DNA of 64,000 nucleotides from Salipiger sp. CCB-MM3 (GTDB lineage: Bacteria > Pseudomonadota > Alphaproteobacteria > Rhodobacterales > Rhodobacteraceae). Numbering within the stretch: position 1 is the first letter of the stretch; the number at the start of each line of letters is the position of its first letter. The stretch is taken from the NCBI RefSeq assembly GCF_001687105.1, contig NZ_CP014596.1:551501-615500 (forward strand). Reading direction: 5' to 3'. The translations under genes and the position numbers were made by a program. The notes below the pieces were generated by a model. It had not been told where the DNA came from, made no database searches, and saw nothing but the letters and a program-made list of their open reading frames with translations. Of the stretch, positions 8,319 through 17,212 are shown one piece after another.

Positions 8319-8971
8319 TGGCCCAGACCCGCAAATCCCAGCTCGTCGATCCGCTGATCGACAACAACCCGATCACCCTGCAGGTGCTTGGCATCTGTTC
8401 GGCGCTCGCCGTGACCTCCTCGCTGAAGGTGGCGCTGGTGATGGCCATCGCGGTGACGCTGGTGACCGCCTTCTCGTCGATGTTCATTTCGATGCTGCGC
8501 AACCAGATCCCCGGGTCGATCCGGATCATCGTGCAGATGGTGATCATCGCGAGCCTCGTGATCGTGGTGGACCAGCTGCTCAAGGCCTATGCCTATGAGA
8601 TCTCGAAGACCCTGTCGGTCTTCGTCGGCCTGATCATCACCAACTGCATCGTGATGGGCCGTGCCGAAGCCTTCGCCATGAGCAACCCGCCGGGTGCCAG
8701 CTTTGTGGACGGTCTGGGCAACGGCCTCGGCTACGGCCTGATCCTGATGGTCGTCGGCGTGATCCGCGAGCTTTTCGGCTCGGGCTCGCTGTTCGGCATC
8801 ACCATCCTGCCGACCGTCAACAACGGTGGCTGGTATGTGCCCAACGGCCTGCTGCTGCTGCCGCCCTCGGCGTTCTTCGTGATCGGCCTGCTGATCTGGG
8901 CGATCCGTGCCTGGAAACCGGGTCAGGTCGAAGAGCGTGAATACAAGATCCAGAGCGTGGAGGCGCACTGA
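8318..8971 (+). CDS. nqrD: Na+-translocating NADH:quinone reductase subunit D
   Basis: A 217-residue, six-helix integral membrane protein of the NqrDE/RnfAE type. It contains the [17 protein letters not shown] block, including the conserved cysteine that, with the matching cysteine of NqrE, ligates the intramembrane iron centre. It starts on the last base of the nqrC stop codon and its own stop overlaps the nqrE start by one base. Confidence 0.95.
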   Translation: MAQTRKSQLVDPLIDNNPITLQVLGICSALAVTSSLKVALVMAIAVTLVTAFSSMFISMLRNQIPGSIRIIVQMVIIASLVIVVDQLLKAYAYEISKTLSVFVGLIITNCIVMGRAEAFAMSNPPGASFVDGLGNGLGYGLILMVVGVIRELFGSGSLFGITILPTVNNGGWYVPNGLLLLPPSAFFVIGLLIWAIRAWKPGQVEEREYKIQSVEAH

Positions 8972-9579
8972 TGGAAGGTCTCATCTCACTCGCCGTAAAG
9001 GCGGTCTTCGTCGAGAACCTTGCGCTGTCGTTCTTCCTCGGCATGTGTACCTTCATCGCCGTGTCGAAGAAGATCTCGACGGCCATGGGTCTTGGGGTCT
9101 CGGTGATGATCGTGCAGGCGATCACCGTGCCCGCCAACAACCTGATCCTCGACTATCTTCTCGCGCCGGGCGCGCTGGCATGGGCTGGCTTTCCCGACAT
9201 CGACCTCACCTTCCTCGGCCTGATCTCCTACATCGGGGTGATCGCCGCGCTGGTGCAGATCCTCGAGATGGTGCTCGATAAGTATTTCCCGCCGCTCTAC
9301 AACGCGCTGGGTGTCTACCTGCCGCTGATCACCGTGAACTGCGCCATCCTTGGTGGCTCGCTGTTCATGGTGGAGCGCTCGTATGACTTCGCCGAGAGCC
9401 TGACCTACGGCGTCTCGTCGGGCTTCGGCTGGGCGCTGGCGATCACCGCGATGGCCGGTGTGCGTGAGAAACTGAAGTACTCGGACATTCCCGACGGACT
9501 TCAGGGGCTGGGCATCACCTTCATCACCGCAGGTCTGATGGCCATGGCCTTCATGTCCTTCAGCGGCGTGAAACTCTGA
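8971..9579 (+). CDS. nqrE: Na+-translocating NADH:quinone reductase subunit E
   Basis: A 202-residue six-helix membrane protein homologous to NqrD with inverted topology. [14 protein letters not shown] near residue 25 and [13 protein letters not shown] near residue 125 carry the two conserved cysteines expected in NqrE. It completes the membrane core and is followed after 19 bases by nqrF, with an AGGAGGA ribosome binding site in the gap. Confidence 0.95.
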   Translation: MEGLISLAVKAVFVENLALSFFLGMCTFIAVSKKISTAMGLGVSVMIVQAITVPANNLILDYLLAPGALAWAGFPDIDLTFLGLISYIGVIAALVQILEMVLDKYFPPLYNALGVYLPLITVNCAILGGSLFMVERSYDFAESLTYGVSSGFGWALAITAMAGVREKLKYSDIPDGLQGLGITFITAGLMAMAFMSFSGVKL

Positions 9580-9598
9580 GGCAGGAGGACAAAGAACA

Positions 9599-10822
9599 AT
9601 GGAAACTTTCAGTCTCGGCGTCATCCTCTTCACCCTGATCGTGATCGCGCTGGTGACCATCATTCTGGCCGCCCGCTCGCGTCTGGTGTCGACGGGGAAC
9701 GTCAACATCACCATCAACGGCGAAAAGACCATCTCGGTCCCCGCCGGCGGCAAGCTGCTGCAGACCCTCGCCGGTCAAAAGCTCTTTGTGCCCTCCGCCT
9801 GCGGCGGCGGCGGCACCTGCGCCCAGTGCCGGGTGCGCGTGCATTCGGGCGGCGGGTCGATCCTTCCCACCGAAGAGAGCCACATCACCAAGCGTGAGGC
9901 CGCCTGCGGCGACCGCCTGTCCTGTCAGGTCGCGGTCAAGCAGGACATGGACATCGAAGTTCCCGAAGAGGTCTTCGGCGTCAAGAAATGGGAATGCGAG
10001 GTCATCTCTAACGAGAACGTCGCCACCTTCATCAAGGCGCTGGTCCTGAAACTGCCGGAGGGCGAGGACGTCAACTTCCGCGCCGGTGGTTACATCCAGA
10101 TCGAGGCGCCCGCGCACAAGCTGTCGTATAAGGACTTCGACGTCGCCGAGGAGTACCGGAGCGACTGGGACAAGTTCAACCTGTGGCAGTACGAGTCGAC
10201 GGTCGAAGAGCCGATCGAACGCGCCTACTCGATGGCCAATTACCCGGACGAAAAGGGCATCATCATGCTCAACGTCCGCGTGGCGTCGCCGCCGCCGGGC
10301 TCGACCGGCATCCCGGCAGGTCAGATGTCGTCCTACATCTTCAACCTCAAGCCCGGCGACAAGGTCACCATCTCGGGTCCGTTCGGCGAGTTTTTCGCCC
10401 GCGACACCAAGAAGGAAATGGTCTTCATCGGCGGCGGCGCGGGCATGGCACCGATGCGCTCGCACATCTTCGACCAGCTCAAGCGGCTCGAGAACCGCGA
10501 TCGGAAGATCTCCTTCTGGTACGGCGCCCGCTCGAAGCGCGAGATGTTCTTCGTCGAGGATTTCGACGAACTGGCCAAAGAGTTCGACAACTTCGAATGG
10601 CACGTCGCCCTGTCGGACGCGCTGCCCGAGGACGAGTGGAAGGGCTACACCGGCTTCATCCACAACGTGCTCTACGAAGAGTATCTGAAGAACCACCCGG
10701 CCCCCGAGGACTGCGAGTTCTACATGTGCGGTCCGCCCATCATGAACCAGTCGGTCATCAACATGCTGCTGGATCTGGGCGTGGACCGAGAGGACATCAT
10801 GCTCGACGACTTCGGCGGCTGA
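9599..10822 (+). CDS. nqrF: Na+-translocating NADH:quinone reductase subunit F
   Basis: NqrF is the NADH-oxidising entry subunit. The 407-residue protein has an N-terminal membrane helix (about 4-24), a ferredoxin domain with [2Fe-2S] ligands Cys68, Cys74, Cys77 and Cys109, an FAD-binding RAYSMANYP motif, and an NADH-binding [17 protein letters not shown] segment. All redox motifs are intact. It is the last gene of the operon and a strong intrinsic terminator follows at 10844. Confidence 0.96.
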   Translation: METFSLGVILFTLIVIALVTIILAARSRLVSTGNVNITINGEKTISVPAGGKLLQTLAGQKLFVPSACGGGGTCAQCRVRVHSGGGSILPTEESHITKREAACGDRLSCQVAVKQDMDIEVPEEVFGVKKWECEVISNENVATFIKALVLKLPEGEDVNFRAGGYIQIEAPAHKLSYKDFDVAEEYRSDWDKFNLWQYESTVEEPIERAYSMANYPDEKGIIMLNVRVASPPPGSTGIPAGQMSSYIFNLKPGDKVTISGPFGEFFARDTKKEMVFIGGGAGMAPMRSHIFDQLKRLENRDRKISFWYGARSKREMFFVEDFDELAKEFDNFEWHVALSDALPEDEWKGYTGFIHNVLYEEYLKNHPAPEDCEFYMCGPPIMNQSVINMLLDLGVDREDIMLDDFGG

Positions 10823-10843
10823 GCCGAAAGTTCGGACAAAACG

Positions 10844-10870
10844 AAAGGCGGGGTCTTGGCCCCGCCTTTT
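10844..10870 (+). terminator. Intrinsic terminator of the nqr operon
   Basis: Stem AAAGGCGGGG/CCCCGCCTTT with a 6-base loop, then TTTTGCTTTTG, 21 bases past the nqrF stop codon. The downstream gene is convergent, so it may also serve that gene. Confidence 0.85.
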
Positions 10871-10901
10871 GCTTTTGTGGGGGCTCCGGGGCGTCGCCGC
10901 C

Positions 10902-11285
10902 TCAGCCCTCGTAAAGCTCCAGCGGCAGGCCATCGGGATCGGCGAAGAAGGTAAACCGCTTGGCGGTCAGCGCATCCACGCGCACCGGCTCGACAGCGAC
11001 GCCCGCCGCCTCGAGCCGCGCAACGGCGGCGTCCATGTCGGCCACGGTGAAGGCAAGGTGGCGCAGCCCTTTCGCCTCGGGGCGCGAGACCCGCTCCGGC
11101 GGGTTGGGAAAGCTGAACAGCTCCAGCTGTCCGCCGCCGGGCACCGCAAGGTCGAGCTTCCAGCTGTCGCGCTCGGCGCGGTGGGTCTCGGCGATCACCG
11201 TGAGGCCCAGCAGGTCCACATAGAAGGCGCGGCTGCGGGCGTAGTCGCCGCAGATCAGCGCCACGTGATGAAGGCCGTGCAGCAT
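10902..11285 (-). CDS. VOC-superfamily (glyoxalase I-like) metalloprotein, YaeR type
   Basis: The 127-residue protein has the single-domain VOC pattern: an N-terminal HHVALICGDYARSRAFY strand-helix, a central HLAFTVADMDAAV segment and a C-terminal FFADPDGLPLELYEG, which together supply metal-ligand positions typical of glyoxalase I-like enzymes. It most resembles the short GloA2/YaeR group, whose substrate is not settled. The gene converges on nqrF and diverges from the repeat-protein gene at 11426. Confidence 0.88.
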   Translation of the reverse strand: MLHGLHHVALICGDYARSRAFYVDLLGLTVIAETHRAERDSWKLDLAVPGGGQLELFSFPNPPERVSRPEAKGLRHLAFTVADMDAAVARLEAAGVAVEPVRVDALTAKRFTFFADPDGLPLELYEG

Positions 11286-11425
11286 GGTGGTCCTTTCCGG
11301 CGTCTTAGCTTGGTGCCCGTTATGGGCCCTCGTCGAGGTGCCTCCAATGCGAAACAGCCGGGGCGGGGAAATTTACCAGACGTTCAGAGCTTTGGCGCAG
11401 GCTTGCCGGAAAAGGAGCCCGCGAG

Positions 11426-12865
11426 ATGAGCCTGCAAACGTCCGGTGCGCACTATGGGTCGAGCACAGTTTGGCTCGCGCAGTTGCAGCTTGCCAGCCTC
11501 AGCGCCCGCGCCGGGCCAGACGGGGCAGAGGTTGGCGTCCTGTCTATTGGTGCTGCTGGCGTGGGCGGCGACGTAGAAGGGGACCGCGCGAGCCTGCTGC
11601 GCGGGGCCGAAGCGCGGAGCGAGGCCCGCGCTGAAAGCGATGCGCCGCAATCGAGGAACGGCGCTTCAGATACGCGCGAGCGCGGACTGGCCGACGCCCG
11701 AGAGCGCGGCTTGGGACGCATCCGGATCCGCATGCGCCGGATGGCGCGCGCGCTGGCGCATCTGCAAGGCGGCAGGAAAGGCAACGGCGTGGCCATCTAT
11801 TCCGGCGGTGCATCTGGGGCAACGGCGGGCAGCGGCAGTCAGCTCGCCGCCGCTGGATCGTCATCGGGCCATGCACTCTCGATCAGGGCCGGCCAAGTCG
11901 CGGCGCTCTATATCGGTGCCGGGCATGATGCGGTGACGGTAGAGGCGCAGCGGGTCCAGAACATCCACACCGACGGCGGCGCGGCGAGCGCTCAGGGTGG
12001 CAATGATGCTTTGGCGGTGCGGGCGGAAGAGGTGAGGCAGGTCTACACTGGGGGCGGCAATGATGCGCTGGCGATGGTCGCCGGGTCGGTTCGTGGCATC
12101 TACTCCGGCGCTGGCAGCGACGCGCTGAGCATCGCCGCCGAGAGTGTAGCGGATATATACACCGATCCCGGACCACGCACGCTGGCCCAAGCGGGCGCTG
12201 ATACACTCACGATCACCGCGCGCGAGGTGAGTTCGGCCTACACTGGGGGCGGGGCCGATGCCGTCAGTATCGCGGCGCACAGCATCACCTCGCTCTATAC
12301 CGGCAGTGGCGAAGATGTGGTGACCCTGAAGGCGGGGCTGCTCGGCGGCATCTATACCGGGGCGGGCCGGGACGCGGTGAGCATCAATGCGGTGGTCGGC
12401 GCCTCGCAGGTCTCGCGGCTGAGCGCTGATCCTGCCGAGCCTTGGAGCCTTGGCGATACGGTTGAGGCACGGTTCCTGGCTGCGCGCAGCACGACCGCCG
12501 ATGTGCACAGCGGGGCAGGGGACGATGTGCTTTCGGTCACCGTCGCAGAGGCGATCGCGCTGGAGGCAGGCGCGGGCGACGATACCCTCGTGCTCGGCGG
12601 CGGGACGATTGCGCTGCGCTATGGGGCGGGTGACGGTCATGACACGGTCACTCTGGCGCCGGGCAGCGAGGTGGTCGTGCAACTGGGTGAGGATACCGAA
12701 GACTGGTCCTTCAGCCGCGAGGGCGACAGCCTTTTGCTGCAGATCGGCAGCGGCTCGATCCGCTTCGAAGGGGTCAGCCAGAGCGCTGCCATCGGCGTGG
12801 CCAGCTGGGGAGCGGACGAATTGGCGCTTCTGCACAGTCAGCCAGAGCTGGACGCCTCGGCATGA
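11426..12865 (+). CDS. RTX-related repeat protein with a 19-residue solenoid period (orphan)
   Basis: This 479-residue protein has a low-complexity, Arg-rich N-terminus (about 1-120), a repeat region (125-405) and a C-terminal segment resembling the haemolysin-type calcium-binding related domain (about 405-452). Repeat units look like IYTGGGNDALSIAAESV, with one GxGxD turn each. Aromatic/His landmarks at 162, 181, 207, 226, 245, 272, 291, 310 and 361 are spaced 19 residues apart except where 7, 8 or 32 residues are inserted. Canonical RTX beta-rolls have 18 residues per turn and two loops, so this is a variant. No type I secretion gene is nearby and no signal peptide is seen. AAAGGAG lies 8 bases before the ATG, which supports expression. 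Function unknown. Confidence 0.8.
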   Translation: MSLQTSGAHYGSSTVWLAQLQLASLSARAGPDGAEVGVLSIGAAGVGGDVEGDRASLLRGAEARSEARAESDAPQSRNGASDTRERGLADARERGLGRIRIRMRRMARALAHLQGGRKGNGVAIYSGGASGATAGSGSQLAAAGSSSGHALSIRAGQVAALYIGAGHDAVTVEAQRVQNIHTDGGAASAQGGNDALAVRAEEVRQVYTGGGNDALAMVAGSVRGIYSGAGSDALSIAAESVADIYTDPGPRTLAQAGADTLTITAREVSSAYTGGGADAVSIAAHSITSLYTGSGEDVVTLKAGLLGGIYTGAGRDAVSINAVVGASQVSRLSADPAEPWSLGDTVEARFLAARSTTADVHSGAGDDVLSVTVAEAIALEAGAGDDTLVLGGGTIALRYGAGDGHDTVTLAPGSEVVVQLGEDTEDWSFSREGDSLLLQIGSGSIRFEGVSQSAAIGVASWGADELALLHSQPELDASA

Positions 12866-12910
12866 GAGAGGCGCAGCGGTCCGAAGGGCAACGGGACACC
12901 GACTGCCTGA

Positions 12911-13672
12911 TCAGACGAACTGCTCTCGGATCAGCCGCTCTTCCAGCCCATGGCCCGGATCGAACATCACGCGATGCGCGACGGTCGGCTCGGAGCGAAT
13001 ATCGACCCGAACCACATCGCGCACCGATTGGCTGTCCGCTTCGGCCATGACCGGGCGCTTCTCATGCTCGAGCACCTCAAAGCAAACCTCCGCCGCCTTC
13101 GGCAGCAGCGCCCCGCGCCAGCGCCGCGGCCGAAAGGCCGCAACGGCGGTCAGCGCCAGAACCTCGGAGCCGATGGGCAGGATCGGCCCATGCGCCGAGT
13201 AGTTGTAGGCGGTCGAGCCAGCAGGGGTGGCCAGCAGCGCGCCGTCGCACACCAGTTCGGGCAGGCGCAGCTTGCCATCCACATGGATCGCCAGTCGCGC
13301 GGCCTGCGGACCGGTGCGCAGCAGCGAGACCTCGTTGATCGCAAGCGCCTCATGGATCCGGCCATCGACCGTGGTGGCGCGCATCGAAAGCGGGTTGATC
13401 ACCGCCTCTTCGGCCTCGCGCAGCCGCTCTTCCAGCCCGTGCTCGGAATAGGCGTTCATCAAAAAGCCCACGGTGCCGCGGTTCATGCCATAGACCGGCA
13501 CGTTGAGTTCCTGCGTGCGGTGCAGGGTCTGCAGCATGAAGCCGTCGCCCCCCAGCGTCACGATCACATCCGCGCCCTGCTCGGTGTGGTCGCCGTAGCG
13601 GTTGCTCAGCGCGGCATGGGCAGCCTGCGCGATGGGCGCGCGCGAGGCGCAGAAGGCAATTCTCAGCGACAT
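12911..13672 (-). CDS. nadK: NAD kinase
   Basis: NadK phosphorylates NAD+ to NADP+ in the cytosol. The 253-residue product has the diagnostic GGDG motif (residues 41-44, [13 protein letters not shown]) and the downstream [12 protein letters not shown] and [15 protein letters not shown] segments of the nucleotide-binding domain. I chose the ATG at 13672, giving [13 protein letters not shown], because it matches the length and opening of alphaproteobacterial NadK; a TTG-initiated frame reaches 13732. It converges on the repeat-protein gene and diverges from glyA. Confidence 0.93.
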   Translation of the reverse strand: MSLRIAFCASRAPIAQAAHAALSNRYGDHTEQGADVIVTLGGDGFMLQTLHRTQELNVPVYGMNRGTVGFLMNAYSEHGLEERLREAEEAVINPLSMRATTVDGRIHEALAINEVSLLRTGPQAARLAIHVDGKLRLPELVCDGALLATPAGSTAYNYSAHGPILPIGSEVLALTAVAAFRPRRWRGALLPKAAEVCFEVLEHEKRPVMAEADSQSVRDVVRVDIRSEPTVAHRVMFDPGHGLEERLIREQFV

Positions 13673-13865
13673 GGGGACAAAGGCCTTGGGTGTCCTGCGG
13701 TTTCCTGTCCCTGACGGGACGTTCCGAAACAATCACAAGTTTTCCCCAGCCGCCAGAGAGGGCGCAAGAGAAACGCAAGCTGTCGCTTTGACATCTTTGC
13801 GTTACGCGCGGTTTCCTTTACTCAGGCCGCGGAACTCGAATCCTTGACACTCCGGAGGCTTGCCC

Positions 13866-15161
13866 ATGACCGCAGCGCCCAACGACACCGGCTTCTTCAC
13901 CGAAGAGCTTTCGTCGCGTGATCCCGAACTTTTCGCAGCCATCACCGGCGAGCTTGGCCGCCAGCGGGACGAGATCGAACTGATCGCGTCCGAGAACATC
14001 GTCTCCCATGCCGTCATGCAGGCACAGGGCTCGGTGCTCACCAACAAATATGCCGAAGGCTACCCGGGCAAGCGCTACTACGGCGGCTGCGATTGGGTGG
14101 ACGTGGCCGAGAACCTCGCCATCGACCGCGCCAAGCAGCTTTTCGGCTGCGAGTTCGCCAATGTGCAGCCGAACTCCGGCAGCCAGGCCAACCAGGGTGT
14201 CTATCAGGCGCTGATCCAGCCCGGCGACACGATCCTCGGCATGAGCCTCGACGCGGGCGGTCACCTGACCCATGGCGCGAAGCCCAACCAGTCGGGCAAA
14301 TGGTTCAACGCCATCCAATACGGCGTGCGCAAGCAGGACAACCTGCTGGACTACGATCAGGTGCAGGAGCTGGCCAACGAGCATAAGCCCAAGCTGATCG
14401 TCGCGGGCGGCTCGGCCATCCCGCGCCAGATCGACTTTGCCAAGATGCGCGAGATCGCCGACAGCGTTGGCGCCTATCTGATGGTCGACATGGCCCACTT
14501 CGCGGGCCTCGTGGCCGGTGGTCAGCACCCGTCGCCCTTCCCGCACGCGCATGTGGCCACCACCACCACGCACAAGACCCTGCGCGGCCCGCGCGGCGGC
14601 ATGATCCTGACCAACGATGAGACCATCGCCAAGAAGGTCAACTCGGCGATCTTCCCCGGCATTCAGGGCGGCCCGCTGATGCATGTCATCGCCGGCAAGG
14701 CGGTGGCCTTCGGCGAGGCGCTGCGCCCCGAGTTCAAGGATTACGCCAAGCAGGTGATCGCCAACGCGCAGGCGCTGTCGGATCAGCTGATCAAGGGCGG
14801 GCTCGACACCGTGACCCATGGCACCGACACCCATGTGGTGCTGGTTGACCTGCGCCCCAAGGGTGTGAAGGGCAACGCGACCGAGAAGGCTCTGGGCCGC
14901 GCGCATATCACCTGCAACAAGAACGGCGTGCCGTTCGATCCGGAAAAGCCGACCGTGACCTCGGGCATCCGTCTCGGCTCGCCCGCCGGGACCACCCGCG
15001 GCTTCGGCGAGGCGGAGTTCCGCAAGATCGCCGACTGGATCATCGAGGTGGTCGATGGTCTGGCGGCCAACGGCGAAGAGGGCAATGCCGAGGTCGAAGC
15101 CAAGGTGAAGGCTGAGGTGCAGGAGTTCCTCAAGGGCTTCCCGATGTACCCGACGCTCTGA
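13866..15161 (+). CDS. glyA: Serine hydroxymethyltransferase
   Basis: GlyA interconverts serine and glycine with tetrahydrofolate, feeding one-carbon metabolism. The 431-residue protein has the conserved [10 protein letters not shown] opening region, the YYGGCDWVD loop and the PLP-binding lysine (Lys237) in [16 protein letters not shown]. The start at 13866 has CGGAGG a few bases upstream; an in-frame TTG at 13860 is less likely. The 193-base gap to divergent nadK must hold both promoters; I see no recognisable riboswitch there. A clear terminator follows. Confidence 0.96.
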   Translation: MTAAPNDTGFFTEELSSRDPELFAAITGELGRQRDEIELIASENIVSHAVMQAQGSVLTNKYAEGYPGKRYYGGCDWVDVAENLAIDRAKQLFGCEFANVQPNSGSQANQGVYQALIQPGDTILGMSLDAGGHLTHGAKPNQSGKWFNAIQYGVRKQDNLLDYDQVQELANEHKPKLIVAGGSAIPRQIDFAKMREIADSVGAYLMVDMAHFAGLVAGGQHPSPFPHAHVATTTTHKTLRGPRGGMILTNDETIAKKVNSAIFPGIQGGPLMHVIAGKAVAFGEALRPEFKDYAKQVIANAQALSDQLIKGGLDTVTHGTDTHVVLVDLRPKGVKGNATEKALGRAHITCNKNGVPFDPEKPTVTSGIRLGSPAGTTRGFGEAEFRKIADWIIEVVDGLAANGEEGNAEVEAKVKAEVQEFLKGFPMYPTL

Positions 15162-15187
15162 GCTTCGGTTCATTGAGAAATTGAGGG

Positions 15188-15212
15188 GCGGGCCGGAAGG
15201 CCCGCTCTTTTT
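15188..15212 (+). terminator. Intrinsic terminator of glyA
   Basis: Seven-bp GC stem (GCGGGCC/GGCCCGC) with a GGAA tetraloop followed by TCTTTTT, 26 bases past the glyA stop. Confidence 0.88.
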
Positions 15213-15235
15213 CGTTGTGTTATGGTGATTTGGTC

Positions 15236-15397
15236 GTCGGGTGGGCGCCTGCCCGTGGGATGGCGCCGCGACGGTTGGGGTCGGCGCTTTATCTCCGCCA
15301 TGTCCGTGAAACACACGATCTCCGCGCAAGGGTGACAAAGCGCCAGCCCGCCGGGACGGGCAGGCGCTGGCCCGGCGGCTTCGCCTTGCTTCCGGGC
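15236..15397 (-). repeat. Interspersed inverted-repeat element, copy B (inverted)
   Basis: Reverse-orientation copy of the element at 3249 and 59524. Reading the minus strand, it begins GCCCGGAAGCAAGGCG and ends in GGCGCCATCCCACGGGCA. The terminal arms are 15356-15375 and 15238-15256. It occupies most of the 410-base gap between the glyA terminator and the MFS gene; the remaining ~170 bases up to 15571 show nothing I can identify. Confidence 0.8.
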
Positions 15398-15571
15398 GGA
15401 CTCCCCCCTCGCTCCTATTAGGGGGCCTTCGGAAAATACATGCGCCGCGCATCTATTTTCCCGCAGCCCCCTTGGCGACGCGGGAAAAAACCGCTCTACC
15501 TTGGCGGCAGGCCCCTCGCTTCTGTCGCTCCCAAGGGCCGGCGACCAGCCCCCGAGAGCCCCCCGAGAGCC

Positions 15572-17194
15572 ATGCCCACCAAATCCGCCTCGCCCCTCAC
15601 CGTCTTGCGCATCCCGGCCTTCCGCGCCCGCTGGACGGCCTCGATGGCCTCGAACCTCGGCACGCTGGTGCAGTCGGTGGGCGCGGGCTGGATGATGACG
15701 CAGATCTCGGACAGCGACGCGATGGTGGCGCTGGTGCAGGCGGGTGTATCGGTGCCGGCGATGTTGTTCGCGATCTTCGCCGGGACGCTGGCGGATAATT
15801 TCGACCGCCGCCGGGTGATGATCGGCGCGCAGCTTTTTATGATGGCCTCGGCGGCGCTGCTCTGCACGCTGGCGTGGTTCGAGCTGCTGACGCCTTGGCT
15901 GCTGCTGGTGCTGACCTTTCTGATCGGCACCGGGTCGACCTTCTTCAACCCGTCGTGGCAGGCCTCGCTGGGGGACATCGTGCCGCGCAACGATCTGCCC
16001 TCGGCGGTGGCGCTGAACTCCATGGCGTTCAACGCCATGCGCTCGGTCGGTCCGGCGATCGGCGGGGTCATCGTCGCCGTGGCAGGGGCCGCGGCGGCCT
16101 TCGCGCTGAACGCGGTGAGCTATCTGCCGATGATCGCCGTGCTCTGGCGCTGGAAGTCGCCGCCGCCGGACAGTTCGCTGCCGCCCGAGCCGATGCGGCT
16201 CGCGGTGGGCTCGGGGCTGCGCTATGTCGCCATGTCGCCGAACCTGATGAACGTCATGGCGCGCGCCTTCCTCTTTGGCTTGGGATCGGTCGCGGTGCTG
16301 TCGCTGCTGCCACTGATCGCCCATGAAAGGCTGGGCGGCGACGCCTCGACCTTCGGGATCATGCTGGGCTGTTTCGGCGTCGGCGCGGTGATCGGCGCGC
16401 TCAACAACGCGCGGCTGCGCGACCGGTTCGACAACGAGCATCTGGTGCGGGTCGCGGCGCTGGCAGCGGTGACCGGCACGTCGATCCTTGCGGTGGCGCC
16501 GACGCTGCTGCTGTGCCTGCCCGCGCTGCTGCTCAACGGCATGGCGTGGACCGTGGCGTTGTCGCTGTTCAACGTGACGGTGCAGCTGTCGACGCCGCGC
16601 TGGGTCGTCGGGCGGGCCATCGCGCTCTACCAGTCGGCCAGCTTCGGCGGCATGGCGGCGGGCAGCTGGGTCTGGGGGTCGGTGTCGGACGGCTGGGGGC
16701 TCAGCACGGCGCTCGGCGGCGCGGCGGTGCTGCTGGCGATCGCCGCCGTGATTGGGTTCAAGATGCCGCTGCCGGAATACAGCGATCTCGATCTGTCGCC
16801 GCTCGACCGCTTCAAAGAGCCGGTGCTGCATCTCGACCTGAAGATGCGCAGCGGTCCGATCGTCGCCTCGACCGAGTTCGAGATCGACCCGGACGACGTG
16901 CCGGAGTTCCTTGCGATCATGGCCGAGCGCCGCCGCGTGCGCATCCGGGACGGGGCGCAGAACTGGGTGCTGATGCGCGATCTCGAGAACCCGCGGATGT
17001 GGGAAGAGACCTACCACGTGCCCACATGGGTCGAATACATCCGCCATAATACGCGCCGGACCAAGGCCGACGGCGGTACGTTCGAGCGGCTGATGGCGCT
17101 GCACCGCGGGTCGGAGCGTCCGCACACCCGCCGGATGATCGAGCGTCAGTCGATCCCGCGCCGCCGCAGCGGGGTCTATGATTTCAACATCTGA
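15572..17194 (+). CDS. MFS transporter of the MFS_3/EntS type with C-terminal soluble domain
   Basis: A 540-residue protein with about twelve hydrophobic segments in residues 10-410 and a hydrophilic tail of about 130 residues. The cytoplasmic-loop motif LADNFDRRRVMIGA is the MFS motif A. The long tail (EFEIDPDDVPEFLAIMAERR onward) is typical of this MFS subfamily and resembles a small ferredoxin-like domain. Such proteins are annotated as exporters of siderophores or drugs, but the substrate here is unknown. The frame continues upstream to 15440 without hydrophobic content, so I placed the start at the ATG giving MPTKSASPLTVLRIPAFR. Confidence 0.85.
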   Translation: MPTKSASPLTVLRIPAFRARWTASMASNLGTLVQSVGAGWMMTQISDSDAMVALVQAGVSVPAMLFAIFAGTLADNFDRRRVMIGAQLFMMASAALLCTLAWFELLTPWLLLVLTFLIGTGSTFFNPSWQASLGDIVPRNDLPSAVALNSMAFNAMRSVGPAIGGVIVAVAGAAAAFALNAVSYLPMIAVLWRWKSPPPDSSLPPEPMRLAVGSGLRYVAMSPNLMNVMARAFLFGLGSVAVLSLLPLIAHERLGGDASTFGIMLGCFGVGAVIGALNNARLRDRFDNEHLVRVAALAAVTGTSILAVAPTLLLCLPALLLNGMAWTVALSLFNVTVQLSTPRWVVGRAIALYQSASFGGMAAGSWVWGSVSDGWGLSTALGGAAVLLAIAAVIGFKMPLPEYSDLDLSPLDRFKEPVLHLDLKMRSGPIVASTEFEIDPDDVPEFLAIMAERRRVRIRDGAQNWVLMRDLENPRMWEETYHVPTWVEYIRHNTRRTKADGGTFERLMALHRGSERPHTRRMIERQSIPRRRSGVYDFNI

Positions 17195-17212
17195 GGCGGC
17201 GCGGCTAGCGCT

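Noticed and set aside
13673..13865. Possible riboswitch in the nadK/glyA gap
   Set aside because: I looked for structured conserved leader motifs (glycine, SAM or folate classes) and found no recognisable core; length is enough only for two promoters.
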